Assembly: GCF_004337985.1 (NCBI RefSeq)
Contig: NC_043741.1
Location: forward strand, 5,853,445-5,917,444
Direction: 5' to 3'
From: Pyricularia pennisetigena
Lineage: Eukaryota; Ascomycota; Sordariomycetes; Magnaporthales; Pyriculariaceae
DNA length: 64,000 nt
A model generated the notes under the pieces. That model saw only the letters and a list, made by a program, of their open reading frames with translations. It did no database searches and was not told the origin of the DNA. The position numbers were made by a program, and so were the translations under genes. Positions 45,531 to 57,430 of this stretch are shown here, piece after piece (positions within the stretch are counted from its first letter, which is position 1; each line of letters begins with the position of its first letter).

Positions 45531-46651
45531 TGATTCTATTTGACTTGGAAACACGGGCATGACATATTGCCCATCCCTCACGGATGGGATACTAATACAA
45601 CAAAGTCAAACACGAAAATACTTTTATGTATGAGCATAATTCTCACGTTTGCCCGCGAAGGCGGGTTTTCGATTTTCTTTTTTCACAATTCGCTGTTTTT
45701 ATTGTTCAGCAACACGACCGCAAGGAACCGTTCTTAGGGCATTGTACACACGAACAAACGATATCCACACGACGATTTTGATATTTGAAAGGAGGGATGG
45801 GCTTTTTGTTCATGGTATATACGACGATATGATGTGTTTCTTTGCATTTTGGTTGCTCTTGCTTTCTCTTTTCCGTTGTCAATAATTGGACGAAATTGGG
45901 GGGACGATACGTGTTTAGCCTTTCTCACATTACGGCGACACATGACCGTTCTGCTTGTCGGTTCGAAAGCGAGCCCTCTGGCTTTTCGCTTGCTCTCCTT
46001 CAGCCTTCCCCCTATACTGAAAACCCGTCTTCCGTCGCCGCTGGCGAAAGGGAAAGATGGGCAGGACGGATTTTGGTTTTTTTCACGGCGTTATCTTTTT
46101 TTTTTTTTTCTTCTTTTATTTGGCAATGGCTGGCTATATACTCAGGCTTTAGATTAGCTCCGCGTTTGATGACTGCTACGAATTATCACGACTACAACCT
46201 CTTTGTCTGATCGAGTGTGCCTCTTTGCCTGGTTTTGAGTTGCGTTTTTGTGGGCGGTCTAGAGGGCGCCACAGCAGAAGCATGCGGCTTTCAAGCTCTT
46301 GAAACCATCTACCGCGCAACACGATGGGCAAAGAATTCATGGCTCTTGACATTGAAAGAAAATCAACTTTTTTTTTTCTCACTCTCTTTAACCTTGCTGC
46401 CTTGAAGTGCAAACAGGTGGATTAAAGTACATGGATGACTCCCATTAACGAGGCCAAAAGTCGTAAAACAAACAATATTCCGTTGACGCCTTTAACTCCC
46501 TTGAAAGTGATATATGGCTATGTGAGAAAAAGACGTGTATCTCTTTTAAGCGTAGGCCAACGGGCGAAAACGTTCCTATCCAGATCCTCTTCTTCAAAAA
46601 GAAGACCAAGATTGTACTTGCGGCCGTGTCGGCTTGGAAGAACCAACGAGG
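45531..46651. other. Tail-to-tail spacer
   Basis: This 1.1-kb stretch lies between the convergent disordered-protein and U1-C genes and contains both 3' flanks. T-runs occur near 46088-46100 and 46369-46380. No gene is seen. Confidence 0.6.
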
Positions 46652-47697
46652 CTAGCGCTTGTTGTCTGGACCACCCATCGCACCAGGGGGTGGCATGCCG
46701 CCGGGGGGGATGAATGGCGGCGGCGGCAGCCCGGGCCCGCCCGGACCGGGAGGGGGCATGCCGGGGAATCCTGCGGGGAAGTTTGGCGGCATCATCGGGG
46801 GAGGGACACCTCCTGAGCCGGCGGGGCCGGGCGGCGGGAACGGCATCCCTGGGAAATGCGGCATTCCGGGAGGCAGAGCGCCTGGCGGCGGGACGGGGAG
46901 GCCACTGGGGTTCGGGCCGCCGGGGATCGGGGGCGGGAAGGGCGGCATGTTTGGCAGACCGCGGGCGCCTGTTGGTGGTGCTATTGTGTCCGGGGGAGCG
47001 AAGAAGGGCCCTGGGTGTCAGTACGGGAGATTCTTGTAGTGCGCAGGGTAAAAAAGCGTTGCGCGCGCATGCGACTGGTTTTCCCATGCGTGTACGGGGC
47101 GACTTACGAGGCATTCCTGCGGGGAAACCGCCGGGTGGCGCACCCGGCATACCTGGGAACGGAGGTGGCACGCCTCCGGGGAAGGCAAAGGGCGGAGGGA
47201 AGCCGGAGCCGCCGGGCTGGTTGTGAGGCAACATCGGGTTGGCGTGAGCCTGGCCTTCGGCGGCGTAAGACGAGGTGATGGAGTCAATGACGGACTGGGC
47301 CTTCTCGTGGCCGATTTCTGTAAAGAGGGCAGGATGATGTTAGCTGGGCGACGACGCGCATGCGCAAGGCAGAGTTTGTGTGCGTGTGTGTGTGTGTGTT
47401 TTGCGCGTGGATATCAAGCCGTGGGTGTCGTACGTTGGTAGTATTCTATGACGTTTCGCAAGTGGTTTCGGCCGCTGTTGTGCGCCTTTCGCACGCTCAT
47501 GGAGTCGTGCGTGAGGTAGACATCGCAGTAATCGCCTAGTGTTGTCGAATCACTGTCAGATCATCGTATGTCGCGGACATTGGCTGTCCTTCTCTCGACC
47601 GGAGCGAGCTGAACCTACAAAAGACTGCATCACGGAGGTGTTAGTATGAGGTGCCATGATGGATCGCAAGACGAAGGGTCAGCCTACACTTGGGCAT
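46652..47697 (-). CDS. YHC1: U1 small nuclear ribonucleoprotein C (5' splice-site recognition)
   Basis: Five exons (47697-47688, 47624-47619, 47535-47434, 47317-47108, 47010-46652) give 228 residues. Spliced this way the protein starts [17 protein letters not shown], with the C2H2 zinc ligands at Cys6, Cys9, His24 and His30 and Tyr12, Thr14 and Arg28 where human U1-C has them. The family phrase [26 protein letters not shown] crosses the exon 3-4 join. The C-terminal two thirds are Pro/Gly/Met-rich (repeats of PPPFPGMPG type) and end GGPDNKR. U1-C stabilises pairing of U1 snRNA with the 5' splice site in the nucleus. Exon 1 is 10 nt and exon 2 only 6 nt. The gene shares a 609-bp divergent promoter with ERV25. 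YHC1 is the yeast name; SNRPC is the animal name. Confidence 0.93.
47619..47624 (-). other. 6-nt microexon (exon 2) of the U1-C gene
   Basis: The exon is TCTTTT on the minus strand, between an acceptor GATGCAG (preceded by a perfect TACTAAC branch site) and a donor GTAGGT. It joins a phase-1 T from exon 1 to GC of exon 3, adding exactly Phe-Phe before Cys6. Only with it does the zinc finger reach canonical spacing from the start Met. Being 6 nt long, its skipping would keep the frame and give MPKCDYC. Confidence 0.85.
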
Positions 47698-48306
47698 CTT
47701 GAATTGTTTAATTGGCCTGCAGACCTGGCGGCCTCAAGCTGGTCGAATGGGTAGGATCCAAATCAAGTAAGACAAAAGTACCGTGTAGCTAAGTAGGCAC
47801 GGCAATTGGTATGATGTTGTAAGAAGCGATTTCGTAGGCTGCAAAGTTACCTCTTGGGGGTTCAGTAAATTCAGCTTGGACGGTGACCAAAGAAATCGAC
47901 CGCGTTCGAATCGCCGCCCGGCCAATTAATGGCTTGGCTTGGCTTGTAACAATTAATTCCAACGCACCTCCATGCCCGAGTACAATATTATGCGGGGGGG
48001 ATTCTGAAAGCTACAGCCACATGTGGCGCGGGTCACTTCGAATCAAATTCAATTGGCTTGAATTAGCGACATGACAGGGATCCCCGTCCCGCCTGGGACA
48101 TCGCGACAGATTTACCTTTGTTCAGGTACGTACATAGACGTATGCCTTGTGAAATCGACGGGGTCGCCTTGGGGGGAAGCAAAAAAGAGCACAGCATTCA
48201 ACCTTTAAACAGACACAAGAAGGTCTCGCCCCAAATCGAGTTCTAAACAGCACAAACCACCTTTGCAATCAGGTCCGCGCTGGGGGCAGCTGCCGTACCG
48301 AACAAA
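47698..48306. promoter_or_regulatory. Shared divergent promoter of U1-C and ERV25
   Basis: This 609-bp gap separates two head-to-head housekeeping genes. It has several GGCTTGG/AATTGG words near 47930-48060 and no TATA box close to either start. No other gene is visible. Confidence 0.5.
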
Positions 48307-49264
48307 ATGGCGCTGCCACGATCACTTCTGCAGTACATCTGCAGCCTCGTCCTCCTGGTCGGCGTCTCGCATGCCCTCAAGTTTGAGCTGCAGGCCATGC
48401 CTGCGCATTATGACAACAAGATGCGATGCATACGGAACTTTGTCGCCAAGGACACATTGGTGGTGGTGACGTCCATCGTGAGCGGGTCCAAGGGTGACGG
48501 CATGGTGGTCAACTTGAACGTAGGTTCTTTCTTGGGGGGGTTTCTCTTTTCTCAGTCCTGTTGTTTTTCCTCCAAGCTAACAAACTGTTTTGTCTCTCCT
48601 TTCGTACAGATCAAGGACGCCGTGGGCAACGAATACGGCAGGGCAAAGGACGTTGTCGGAGAGCAGAGGACAGTCTTTACATCACACGCCGACGCGGCAT
48701 TCGACGTGTGCTACGAGAACATCCTGGATGGCAGTGCGTGAACAATACAACCCACAGTCCAGCCCTGATGATCGTCACTACGCGATCCTGTCCCCCCCCC
48801 GCGCCACATTGCTAACATGTATACGTTCTCACTTTGTTCCAGGCAAACACGTCGCGACCCCTCACAAAACCGTCGAGCTCGATGTCGACATTGGCGCCGA
48901 CGCCAAGGACTGGTCGGCCATCCAGGCGACGGAGAAGCTCAAGCCGGTCGAGACGGAGCTTCGCCGGATCGAGGAGATGGTGGCTGAGATTGTGGGAGAG
49001 ATGGACTACCTCCGCGTCCGCGAGCAGAAGCTGCGCGACACCAACGAGAGCACCAACGCCAGGGTCAAGTGGTTCGGCATGCTCACCACCTTCCTGCTCA
49101 TTGCACTGTGGGCCTGGCAGATCATGTACCTGCGCGCCTACTTTAGGTTAGTGGCGATTGTGATTTTCTTGTTTTGTTCGGCGGGAATGTTCGTGTCGTG
49201 AAGAGCTATTTCTTACTGACAATCAACTCAAAACACTCTGTACAGGTCCAAGCATCTCATCTGA
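48307..49264 (+). CDS. ERV25: p24-family cargo receptor Erv25 (emp24/GOLD)
   Basis: Four exons (48307-48519, 48610-48733, 48843-49146, 49246-49264) encode 219 residues. A signal peptide (about residues 1-23) precedes the GOLD domain, which starts LKFELQA and contains the conserved Cys pair (MRCIRNF and FDVCYENI). A coiled-coil follows ([36 protein letters not shown]), then one membrane helix ([19 protein letters not shown]) and a short cytosolic tail YFRSKHLI. The last seven codons come from a 19-nt exon. The ending and tail identify the p24-delta type, Erv25, which pairs with Emp24 in COPII vesicles to move GPI-anchored and other cargo from ER to Golgi. Two GPI-type proteins encoded in this window could be clients. 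Confidence 0.94.
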
Positions 49265-49939
49265 TCACAAAATAAGGCGTGCTGCGCAGGGGAGCCGGCT
49301 GGCTTTGTGTTACTCCTGGATCTTGTGTCTTTTGTTTGCAGGCTATCTTCCATCATGGTGTTGGGAGCATTCTTCATGTGTTTGGGAATCCGATACTTTT
49401 TTTTTTTTCGGTCTTAGAGATGGTTCTGCCAGTACTGCTGGGCTGTTGAATGGCAAAGAGTGCCTAGGTAATCCAGAAAGCTTTTCTTTTTTTGGGGGGG
49501 AAATACTTCCAGCTTTGACTAGACGCTTCAAGAGCTCACTGATGATCGGACTGTGTATGCGTTTGGTCTGTGCTGAAAGCCCCTTGATGAATATGTATTG
49601 ACACACAAGATGTAAGCGAAAGATCTAGAAAAAAAAAGACTTGATTAAAACACACATTATGATACTTAAATATCACAAGGGTAGCATGCACATACATCAT
49701 GGCGAAAACGCGGCTGATTCGGGGCCAGGGACATTTCCAGTTCTATGTTCATCAAAAAGGTCGATGTTGGAACCAAAAGAAGCCAGCCAGTCTTCTTGGT
49801 CGCAGGCACAGGTTCCAATATGTACAAACATGGCATCTAAAACTCGAACCCGACGGGGCCAAGAGGCTGCATGCCTGCTCACAGCTTTTTCCAATCACCA
49901 CCACCACCACCACCACCACCACCACAACTGCTACTACCA

Positions 49940-49972
<33 letters not shown>

Positions 49973-50385
49973 GCCCAAGCCACGGCAAACCAGTCCTGGT
50001 CTCAAGTCTCCAAACTTTATGCTCCAGGGGGTATAAACAAGTCCCAACATAAAACACCCAATCAAAAGGCTTAAATGAACGGTGCTTGTAGTCTTTTTCC
50101 TTTTGACTACAAAAGTCACATGTGGTACGAGAGCGCCGCCAACGAGGAACGGTGGAAGGAATCATGACAAAGGAAATCAGTTTGAGAAGAGAAACAAAAA
50201 AAAAAAAAGAAAAGAAAAAGGAGACGATACCAAAATCCGACGCTCGTTTGAATCCCCTTAATTGTCGTCATGTCATTATAAAAACTCTCCTGCGCATAGG
50301 GAGGAGCAAGAGTCGTGGCTCTTTCTTTTCTGGCCATTAGGCAATTACCTCTAGACCGCACTTGGGCAACGCGCGGTAACGCACC
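49265..50385. other. Tail-to-tail spacer with simple repeats
   Basis: This 1.1-kb stretch lies between ERV25 and DSN1. It contains a (CAC)10-type run at 49896-49925 and 30 A residues at 49942-49971, and further A-rich runs at 50190-50220. The His-rich or Lys-rich frames across these runs are not genes. Confidence 0.7.
49896..49971. repeat. (CAC)10 and poly-A(30) simple repeats
   Basis: The trinucleotide run covers 49896-49925 and the A-run 49942-49971, separated by a CAACTGCTACTACCAC-like stretch. Confidence 0.95.
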
Positions 50386-52405
50386 CTAGCCGTCTTCCTC
50401 GGGTAATATCTTGCCAAGACTCCTCAGTACCTCCATGACGGGCAGGTTTTTGGTGCCGGCTGCGGCCTTTTCGCGTTCCTCGCGCTCCTTGAGTCGGTCT
50501 GCACTCAGACCAAGCACCCGGTCCGCCTGTCGCCCGCCCGCCGCGACGCGCTGGTCGAGCTTGTGCACGCTGTCGGCAAGCTTGTCGATTTCAACCTCGA
50601 GCGGGGCCATCAGGGACTGTAGTCGAGACTGCATTTTTGCTCGCAGCGACGCAAAGTTGCTGGTCGGCTCCGTTAGAGAACGCAACATGCGCGCCTCTTC
50701 ATCGTCGAGCGCCCCTTCGTCGGGAAGCGGAGCCTTGGTCGGGTCTTCATCTTCAAAGAGGGGTGGGAATTCAGGAGGTGGCTTCTCCAGCGCCAACCAC
50801 TTTTTCCTTTCCAATTTTAGGCTGTAAAGTACATAGCAATCCTATCGTTAGTCACACCATCATTTGCCAACGTTGTCCGAGAACCAAATTTACATACCGC
50901 TTGATGGTAGCCTCCAGCTCCACTATCTTCTTCTCGTTCTCGATATTTACCGGGTTTGGTTTTGTGATTACCGGCCGCTTGAGCTCGGCTTCACTCGCCT
51001 CGTCTTCTCGGCTGAACCAGTCCGAGAACTCCGACTTGTTTCCAAAGTCCTTTAACAGTTGATCTTGTATTGCGCGTGCTAGAGTTCAATGTCAGTCTTC
51101 CGTTCTCTTTTTTTTTTTTTTTTTTTTTTCCCTCCATCAGACACTTTGTCCAACAATCGAGTTGCCCAGCCCCGTGACAAGACTCACCTCCCAAAATAGC
51201 ATTAGAATTCATGGAATCCACAGAGCCGTGCGCCGGCCTGTCCAGCAACGCCCTCTCTCCGCACCACGTAAGCAGCTGCTTCATCCTCCTCGGCTCTATC
51301 ACATCGGCCTCGATGTGCTTGTAGAACTCGCCAGAGTTGACCTCGCGGTGTGGTATTGCACTGTGGCCATTATCGATCAGAGAACTGGCCCGCCTGCCTC
51401 TCATCCCTAGGCTGCTCCGTCGTGCTCCACTGCCTCCCGCCCCGCCCTTCCTACGCAACTCCTTGTTGCGGTCCATTATGGGGGTATCGCTAAAGGGAAG
51501 GGCAATCTTGCGCGCCGGCTCGTGATGCTCCTGACCATACGTTATCCCCTCGCCAGCTGGCCCGTCGTCCATGCTGGTGTCCATCGCATCATTCCTAGGT
51601 GTCGCAACCGGTTCCAGGGCCCTGTCTTCCGCTGCTGCCGCTGCTGCCGTTCGCTTCTTTGTCGGTGGCCTCCCCCGACTCGGTTTCCTTGACTCAGGTG
51701 CCGTCGTTGCTACTGGTGTTGGCGCTACATGATGATTCCCTGCCCCATTTTCCACCACCGTTTCCATAGATGATCGCGTCCGTCGACCAGTCGTCGCCAC
51801 GTCGGTGCTGGCCGGTGCAGCCACAGCCGTCGTCGCGGCCGCCGCCTCTGTCCGTCTGGTGCGCGTCTTCGAAACTGTGAGCGGTTTCGGTTCTGGCGCT
51901 GGCGCTGGGGACGCGCTCGGTTTCCTCCTCGTCGGCCTCTTCGTCGCCGGTGGCGGCGTCTCCTCAACGGGCGCCAGCTGCGGTGAAGCGGCGCGTTTCC
52001 TCCCACCCACGATCGGCATGGGCGCGGTCTTCTTAGCCGGTCGCCCTGCCGCCTTTTTCGTCGCAGGAGCAGCTGCTATCGTCGAGGGAGCGGCAGCATC
52101 CAAGTCGCCAGCGGCCGTCGAGGTCCTGGCTCGTTTCGAGCCGCGCGTAAAGAGAAAGTCGCCATCCTGCTCGTCGTACACCGCGGCATCTGATCCCGTC
52201 CATTGCGCGTTAGCAATTCCTGGCCTCCCCCTATCGGCGCGGTTTTCCCCCCAAGCAACCCGTTCCAGCTTTATTTTCTCCCCAGTCATCATCAAAAAGA
52301 ATCCCACCTACCGGCAAGGCGTTTGCTGTAGCGACGCGGCTCCCCCGGCTGATTGCTCATGCTCAAGTCCTGTAGCGGCTGGCGTGCGCGTATGAGAGTC
52401 GTCAT
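50386..52405 (-). CDS. DSN1: Kinetochore protein Dsn1/Mis13 (MIS12/MIND complex)
   Basis: Four exons (52405-52312, 52189-51188, 51078-50898, 50821-50386; introns in phases 1, 1 and 2) encode 570 residues. The N-terminal half is basic, Ala/Pro-rich and disordered, with AT-hook-like blocks (GRPAKK and SRGRPPTKKR). The Mis13/Dsn1 domain begins at about residue 295: RRSSLGMRGRRASSLIDNG, then EFYKHIEADVIEPRRMKQLLTWCGERAL. Exon 3 continues with LKDFGNKSEFSDWFSRED and exon 4 with a helical coiled-coil region. Dsn1 links Mis12, Nsl1 and Nnf1 to the Ndc80 complex and to CENP-C at centromeres. The RRSSL/RRASSL serines resemble the Aurora B (Ipl1) sites that regulate Dsn1 in yeast and animals. First in-frame ATG is at 52405. 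An ACGCGT lies 265 bp upstream. Confidence 0.92.
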
Positions 52406-54092
52406 GGATGGCAAGCGGACGGCGAGGGCGAAGGCATGGGTGCAGTCGGGGGTTGACAGGGTTTTGCTACGTTTAGGTATGCGATAGCAGAGCAAAACAA
52501 GAACAATTTGGTATTCGGATAAATTGATAGAGCTGTCGCACGTATGTCGCTGCGATGATTTGTCGTCGGTCCCTCCCAGGCTTCCGTGCTGGGTCGCGTG
52601 TCGCAAAGCAATTCGAGGCTGCGTGCCCCCGGGGAGGCAGTTTTGGCTGGGCCGCCCCTCCACTCCAAGACGCGTCAAATTTCCCCCCAATTGCGGATTC
52701 GCTAGGCGCGGGCCCCTTCGGCGCGAATCGAGAGTTTGTCCAAAGTCTCTTGTCTGATTAGATTTAATTCGGTCGGTTTTTGATCGGTGTCGCGACTGCG
52801 GTGAGAGTTAGAGATGCTGGCTGAAATAGTCGTATTTTCAATTCGTTGTGGTCCGCGCGAAGTTCCGCCAGTTCTGCCCAACTTGGTCCGTGGATTGCCG
52901 TGGTGGAGAGGTATGCTGTCGCGCAAGGGGCATGGAGCTTCCCATTTGTTTACCACCCGAAATCGTTCTGCACCACCAACTTGCAACTTGTACGGCAGCC
53001 CCATAATTCCAACGACCAGCCCAGTTTTCTATTGGATGACGCATGAGAGCTAATCCAGTTTTGGCTATGACCTATGCTCCTTGTTCTCTGTCCGCAGCCA
53101 TTCCCATTTCACGACTGCCACTCGACTCAAGTACTTTCGCGAATTGACCACCGTGACTAATGCAGCTCCCGTCTTTTCTTACTGCCACATCTTTGATTCT
53201 TACTGGGCCACACCAGGCACCGACTATGGTCACTCTCAAGTAGATATATGCATAAATTTCATAAGTAGCTTTGCATAGATTGACTAGATCTAAATCATAC
53301 TAGTTGTACCTGCAAGGAATTTACCTCCCACACAACTTGCTGATCCGGGAGAACAACCTTCATGTCTGGATTCATGTAGACAGACAGCGCACACGAGCCC
53401 GTACGCGGTGAAAGGCCGAACAGGCTTGTTCCTCCCATGAAAACGTACTCAAGGAAACGGAGAATATCTCGACAGGAAAAAAAAAGAAACAAAAAAGAGA
53501 AAAAAAGCCAGTGCAGAAACCCCCCAACGCCTATCTCCAACCTTTTTGCGTGTGTCCTTTTAGAGCCCCCAAGACGGTTGCTCGAATCGAGGCTGAAAGT
53601 AGAAAATCAGGTGTAAAAACTAGTGAGGTAAGTTAAGAAAAGATTGAAAGGTTAAGAATAAGACAAGTAAGAATAACCGTAGAACATGAAGAGAAATAGT
53701 AGGGAAAACAAAATCTCGGAAAAAAAAAAGACGAAAGATCCCAAATCGTGAAAAATATGATGACCTGAGCGCCGACTGTCTTTTTGTTGCTGTACAGTTC
53801 AATGCCCCCAAGTGGACAAACACCACGCCCTTATTATACCCAGTGAGTTTGATAAATCGTGTGCACATGAAAATGCTTGACATGTCAAGGGGGGGCGGAA
53901 GATCCCCCGAGCACATGTCTATAAGTTAATTATTCCATAGAAATACCCTTGATGATGGTCGCCAGAGACAATTCAAGGTTGGCCCGAGGGCGATCTGTTG
54001 AGCGCTACAGAGGAGTCTCTGCTACGGCTTGATCCCGATCGCCGTCTCGCAGCATCTTGCGCCATCATGTCGAGGATCGCGGCAGATTCGTT
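52406..54092. other. Intergenic region between DSN1 and the bZIP gene
   Basis: It holds the DSN1 promoter (to about 53000) and the 3' flank of the bZIP gene. Overlapping frames at 52702-53053 occur on both strands and lack domains. An A-rich, C-poor stretch covers about 53460-53760. No gene is seen. Confidence 0.5.
52670..52675 (-). promoter_or_regulatory. Single MCB element (ACGCGT) upstream of DSN1
   Basis: A palindromic ACGCGT lies 265 bp before the DSN1 ATG, close to the distance of the CDT1 pair. A lone hexamer is weak evidence since others occur in this window by chance. Confidence 0.35.
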
Positions 54093-55972
54093 CTATGAAT
54101 ACCGCCTTTGACCGCCGTTGGCAATAACTGGCTGCGGTGGCATTCCTGTCGGCGCCAAGCCATAAGGGTTCATTTGAGCGTTGAAGTGGTCCATTGGCGG
54201 TTGCTGCATGAACTGCCCTTGAAGTCCTTGTGCCTGAGTAACATTGCAGTCCTTGTGGGCAAGGAGTAATGTTTTCAGGTTCACAACTTCTTCCCGCAAC
54301 TGACCAATTTGGGCTGTTAGGCTTTCGTTCTCGGCACCATACAATTCAACCTTGCTCTGTAAGTTAGCCAACCACTGCTTTTTGCGCTGCCGACATTTGA
54401 GAGCGGCCACCCTATTGCGGTTAATGTTAGCAATATTCTCAAACTGGATAATCGGGAGACTCGTCTAAATCATAGTTCACATACCTGTTGCGCTCCAAAA
54501 AGTTCTTGCGCTTCTCCTCGTCTGTCTGTTTTCCTTTGGGGTTGCCCTCCTTGTCCAACTTCATCTCATCGTCATCATCATCCGACATCTCAGGCTCAGG
54601 GCTGAAGTGAGGCATGCCATTTCCATTAGCCTTGGCCTGCTTGGTGTTTGCTGCCTTGGCTGGTTGAGCATCACTGCGCTTCCTTTTGCCGTTGGTTGCC
54701 GGTGCTGCTGTCGTTGTGCTCTTCTTAGTTTTGCCTCGGGTGGAAGGTCTGCTTTGCTCCGCATCGTCCGACCCAACGCTTCCGGTTCGGTCACTCCTTG
54801 TGGCGCTAGGCGGTGCCCCTGATGTTCCATTAACGGTGTTCATGTGGGGTGATGTCTTGATCGCAGGAGGTGCCGGGGCAGGATGCGCGTGGGCATGCGC
54901 TTGCGGCGGCTGCTGTACGGCGTAGTTGTTCTGAGACTGGGCACCATTGCGACCCTGAGCCAGCATGAAGAGGCCGTTTGCCGCGTCGTTATCATGCGGA
55001 TCAAAAGGACCTGTGGCAGGCTTGGCTTCCGCCTTTGCATTTCCGTTTGACATGTCCTCAGGCTGCGAGGTTGCAGGGAGCGACTGCTGCTGGGGTGGCT
55101 GTGTTTGCGGTTGGTTTTGAGTCTGGTTAAGGCCTGCTTCTCGCTTGGCTGCCGCCGCAGCAAGAGCTGTTCGATGGAAATCGAGAGTGCTCGGTGTGGT
55201 CCCGCCGTTCATAAACGCTTGAGCGCTTGGGCTAGCAGCAGGAAACATAGACCCGCCTCCTCCTGGCGTCAAACCCGTCCTCAGCGAAGACTCGTTGGGC
55301 GTGGGGAATCCGCCACGCAGATGATGTGTGTCCCCAAAGTAATCATTCGTCGGTCCCGAAAGCATTGCCGGGCTCAACGGACCAGTGCGTAACGAGCCGC
55401 CTCCCCAGTTGAACGGTGTCGCACCGCTGCCGGGAAGTAGCGATGAGGGCGATGTCAGTGCCGCGACGGAAGGCAACTTGGTGCCTCCGGGAGTCTCCGG
55501 TGGTGCTCCGAAAGATTGTTCGAATGGATTGGGCTCGAGGCTTAGCGAGCCACCCATTCCGGGATTGAAGTAATCGGGTGTTCCCTGTGCAGGCACGGGT
55601 CGCGGCGGAGGGGCCAAAGGTTTCGTGGTAGTATCCGCATTTGATTCTGGTCTCTTTGATTCGGGATCTGCGGCGCCGACAGAATCTGGTCAGCCATTAT
55701 GACGACAACGAAGAATTGATGTCATGGAAGAGACAGCGATGCCAATGGAAAGCCGGTCGCATCGCCGTCAATCTGGCGGGAATCACAACGGCGGTGGCCG
55801 CGGCGGACGTCGGATACACAAAAACATAGCGCATTATGAGCCGTTGACTCGGCATCGACCACACCGAACGAAGAAAAAAAAACGAGCACAACATACCTTC
55901 AGCTTTGTTTGACGGCGACGACCGCTTCGGCGATTTCGTCTCAGTCTTGGAAATGATGGCAGTTTCCGCCAT
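54093..55972 (-). CDS. ATF1: Atf1/ATF-CREB-type bZIP stress transcription factor
   Basis: Three exons (55972-55897, 55667-54485, 54411-54093) encode 525 residues. Intron 1 is 229 nt; intron 2 splits the basic region. The bZIP (about residues 414-475) reads, across the splice, FLERNRVAALKCRQRKKQWL, followed by leucine-heptad LTAQIGQLREEVVNLKTLLLAHKDC, which is the filamentous-fungal Atf1 signature. The N-terminal part has the Pro/Ser-rich activation regions of Atf1 with many TP/SP sites (GGFPTPNESS and PLSPAML), likely targets of the Hog1/Sty1 MAP kinase. A bipartite basic stretch (NGKRKRSDAQP) precedes the bZIP. Orthologues bind CRE-type TGACGT sites and control oxidative and osmotic stress response, and in plant pathogens also virulence. 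MBF1, encoded in this window, is a known coactivator class for bZIPs. Confidence 0.94.
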
Positions 55973-57397
55973 GACGACGATGTTTAATCGGCCTATGTGA
56001 TACACGAATAGGAAAAAGGTGATTGGGGCGAAGGGCAAGGGCAGAAGGCCAGAATGGATTCGAAGGCAAACTCAAAATGACGGGATGTCGTCACGGATCA
56101 CAGTTGGGGGAGAGGCGGCTGCTGCTGCTGCAACGCTATCGCAGCGTAACCTCTATGTTTGGTAGGTAATCTAGATTGCCTGTGGTATAGTCGAAATGGG
56201 CGCAAGTCGATTTTTTGCGCGACCGATTACAGTCCAATGCTGCGAAAAGGGAGAAGGTTGGATGAATGGGTTGGAACTGGCGATGACGAAGATGACGACA
56301 CACCCGTTGGAAAGACAAGAGGGCGAAAAGAAAGAGGAAATCAGAGGGTGTGGGGTGCACTGGCCACCTAGTGGGCCCCACGCCGTCACCGCGTCCCGAA
56401 TAATGACAACAGTCGAAAAATTCGGAATGGATACACCTTTACGCCCAGGGCTGGACCTCCCTTTGATGTCTTGCTCTAGCTTGCCAGCCTGGATTATCAC
56501 GTCGGCAGCTCCTTACGCATTGTGTTGTTTATCATCTGCAAATACCTCTGACTTTTGGACAGGAATCGGCCAAGTTTTGCTTGATTTCTGTGTTTTTTTT
56601 TTTTCCTGTGCAATCTTTTTTTTTTTCCTTTCCAAATGCTCAATTGCGAGCTCCACTGCCCAGGTCATGTTCAATCCTTGCAGCCACCCGCGGACCAGGA
56701 TATACCTCCGGTTGGTACTGTATATCCAGAATTTTAATACACTGTCCAGTCTTAGCCAAAGTGGGCAGGTTGCTCCGAAAGTCGTCTTTGAAGCCGCCGG
56801 ACGCACAAGTGAATGGTCACTCATTGCCCAAAAGAGTGCGCCCCTTTTTGCAAATCAGCAGCTGCTCTCTACACCTGGAATTCGAGATCGATCGATTGCT
56901 TTTTTTTTTTATTCTACCTATTATATGTAGAGAGGATGCATTGGCCATTTGCTTTTGAGTGTTGCAGGAGGATTTTCAATACCTGCGTAACCCCCCACCC
57001 TGCTTCACCCCAGACAAGTCCGGAGTAGCTGCCGTAGTATACAGCCGTAGGGCGGATATTACTTTCGCCGGCTGTCATGTCACAAAACTGGAAGAGAAAA
57101 AAGGAAAACATCAACAGGGTATTGGATTATACCAATATTTGATGAATTCATATATGTGGCAGGGTTAGGCTTTGCCAGAGTACATGGGACGGCCCAGAAG
57201 AAGTGGGTTTTTCCAGACGCGTCGTGCAATCAACAGGAGTGAAATTTTCTACGTTTATTTTTCTGGCACCGGCTCCGGCTGTGAACATGCTTCGACGGGA
57301 GGAGAAAACGGGTGCCGGATGCCCGCCATGATTAGTGCGGCTGGTGTGTGGGTTCCTCAGTCAAGCAAGCATACCAAGCCAGCCTTCTCGAAAAACG

Positions 57398-57425
<28 letters not shown>
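57398..57425. repeat. Poly-A tract of 28
   Basis: Uninterrupted A-run in gene-free DNA, possibly the end of an old retroposed sequence, but no such sequence is recognisable on its left. Confidence 0.95.

Positions 57426-57430
<5 letters not shown>

Noticed and set aside
46659..47226. Gly/Pro-rich forward frames, collagen-like
   Set aside because: They are antisense shadows of the Pro/Gly/Met-rich C-terminus of U1-C.
49641..50165. Frames with poly-His and poly-Lys or poly-Val and poly-Phe
   Set aside because: Translated simple repeats in the spacer between two convergent genes.
57217..57222. Another ACGCGT, 1.2 kb upstream of the bZIP gene
   Set aside because: Single, distant and in gene-free DNA; likely chance.
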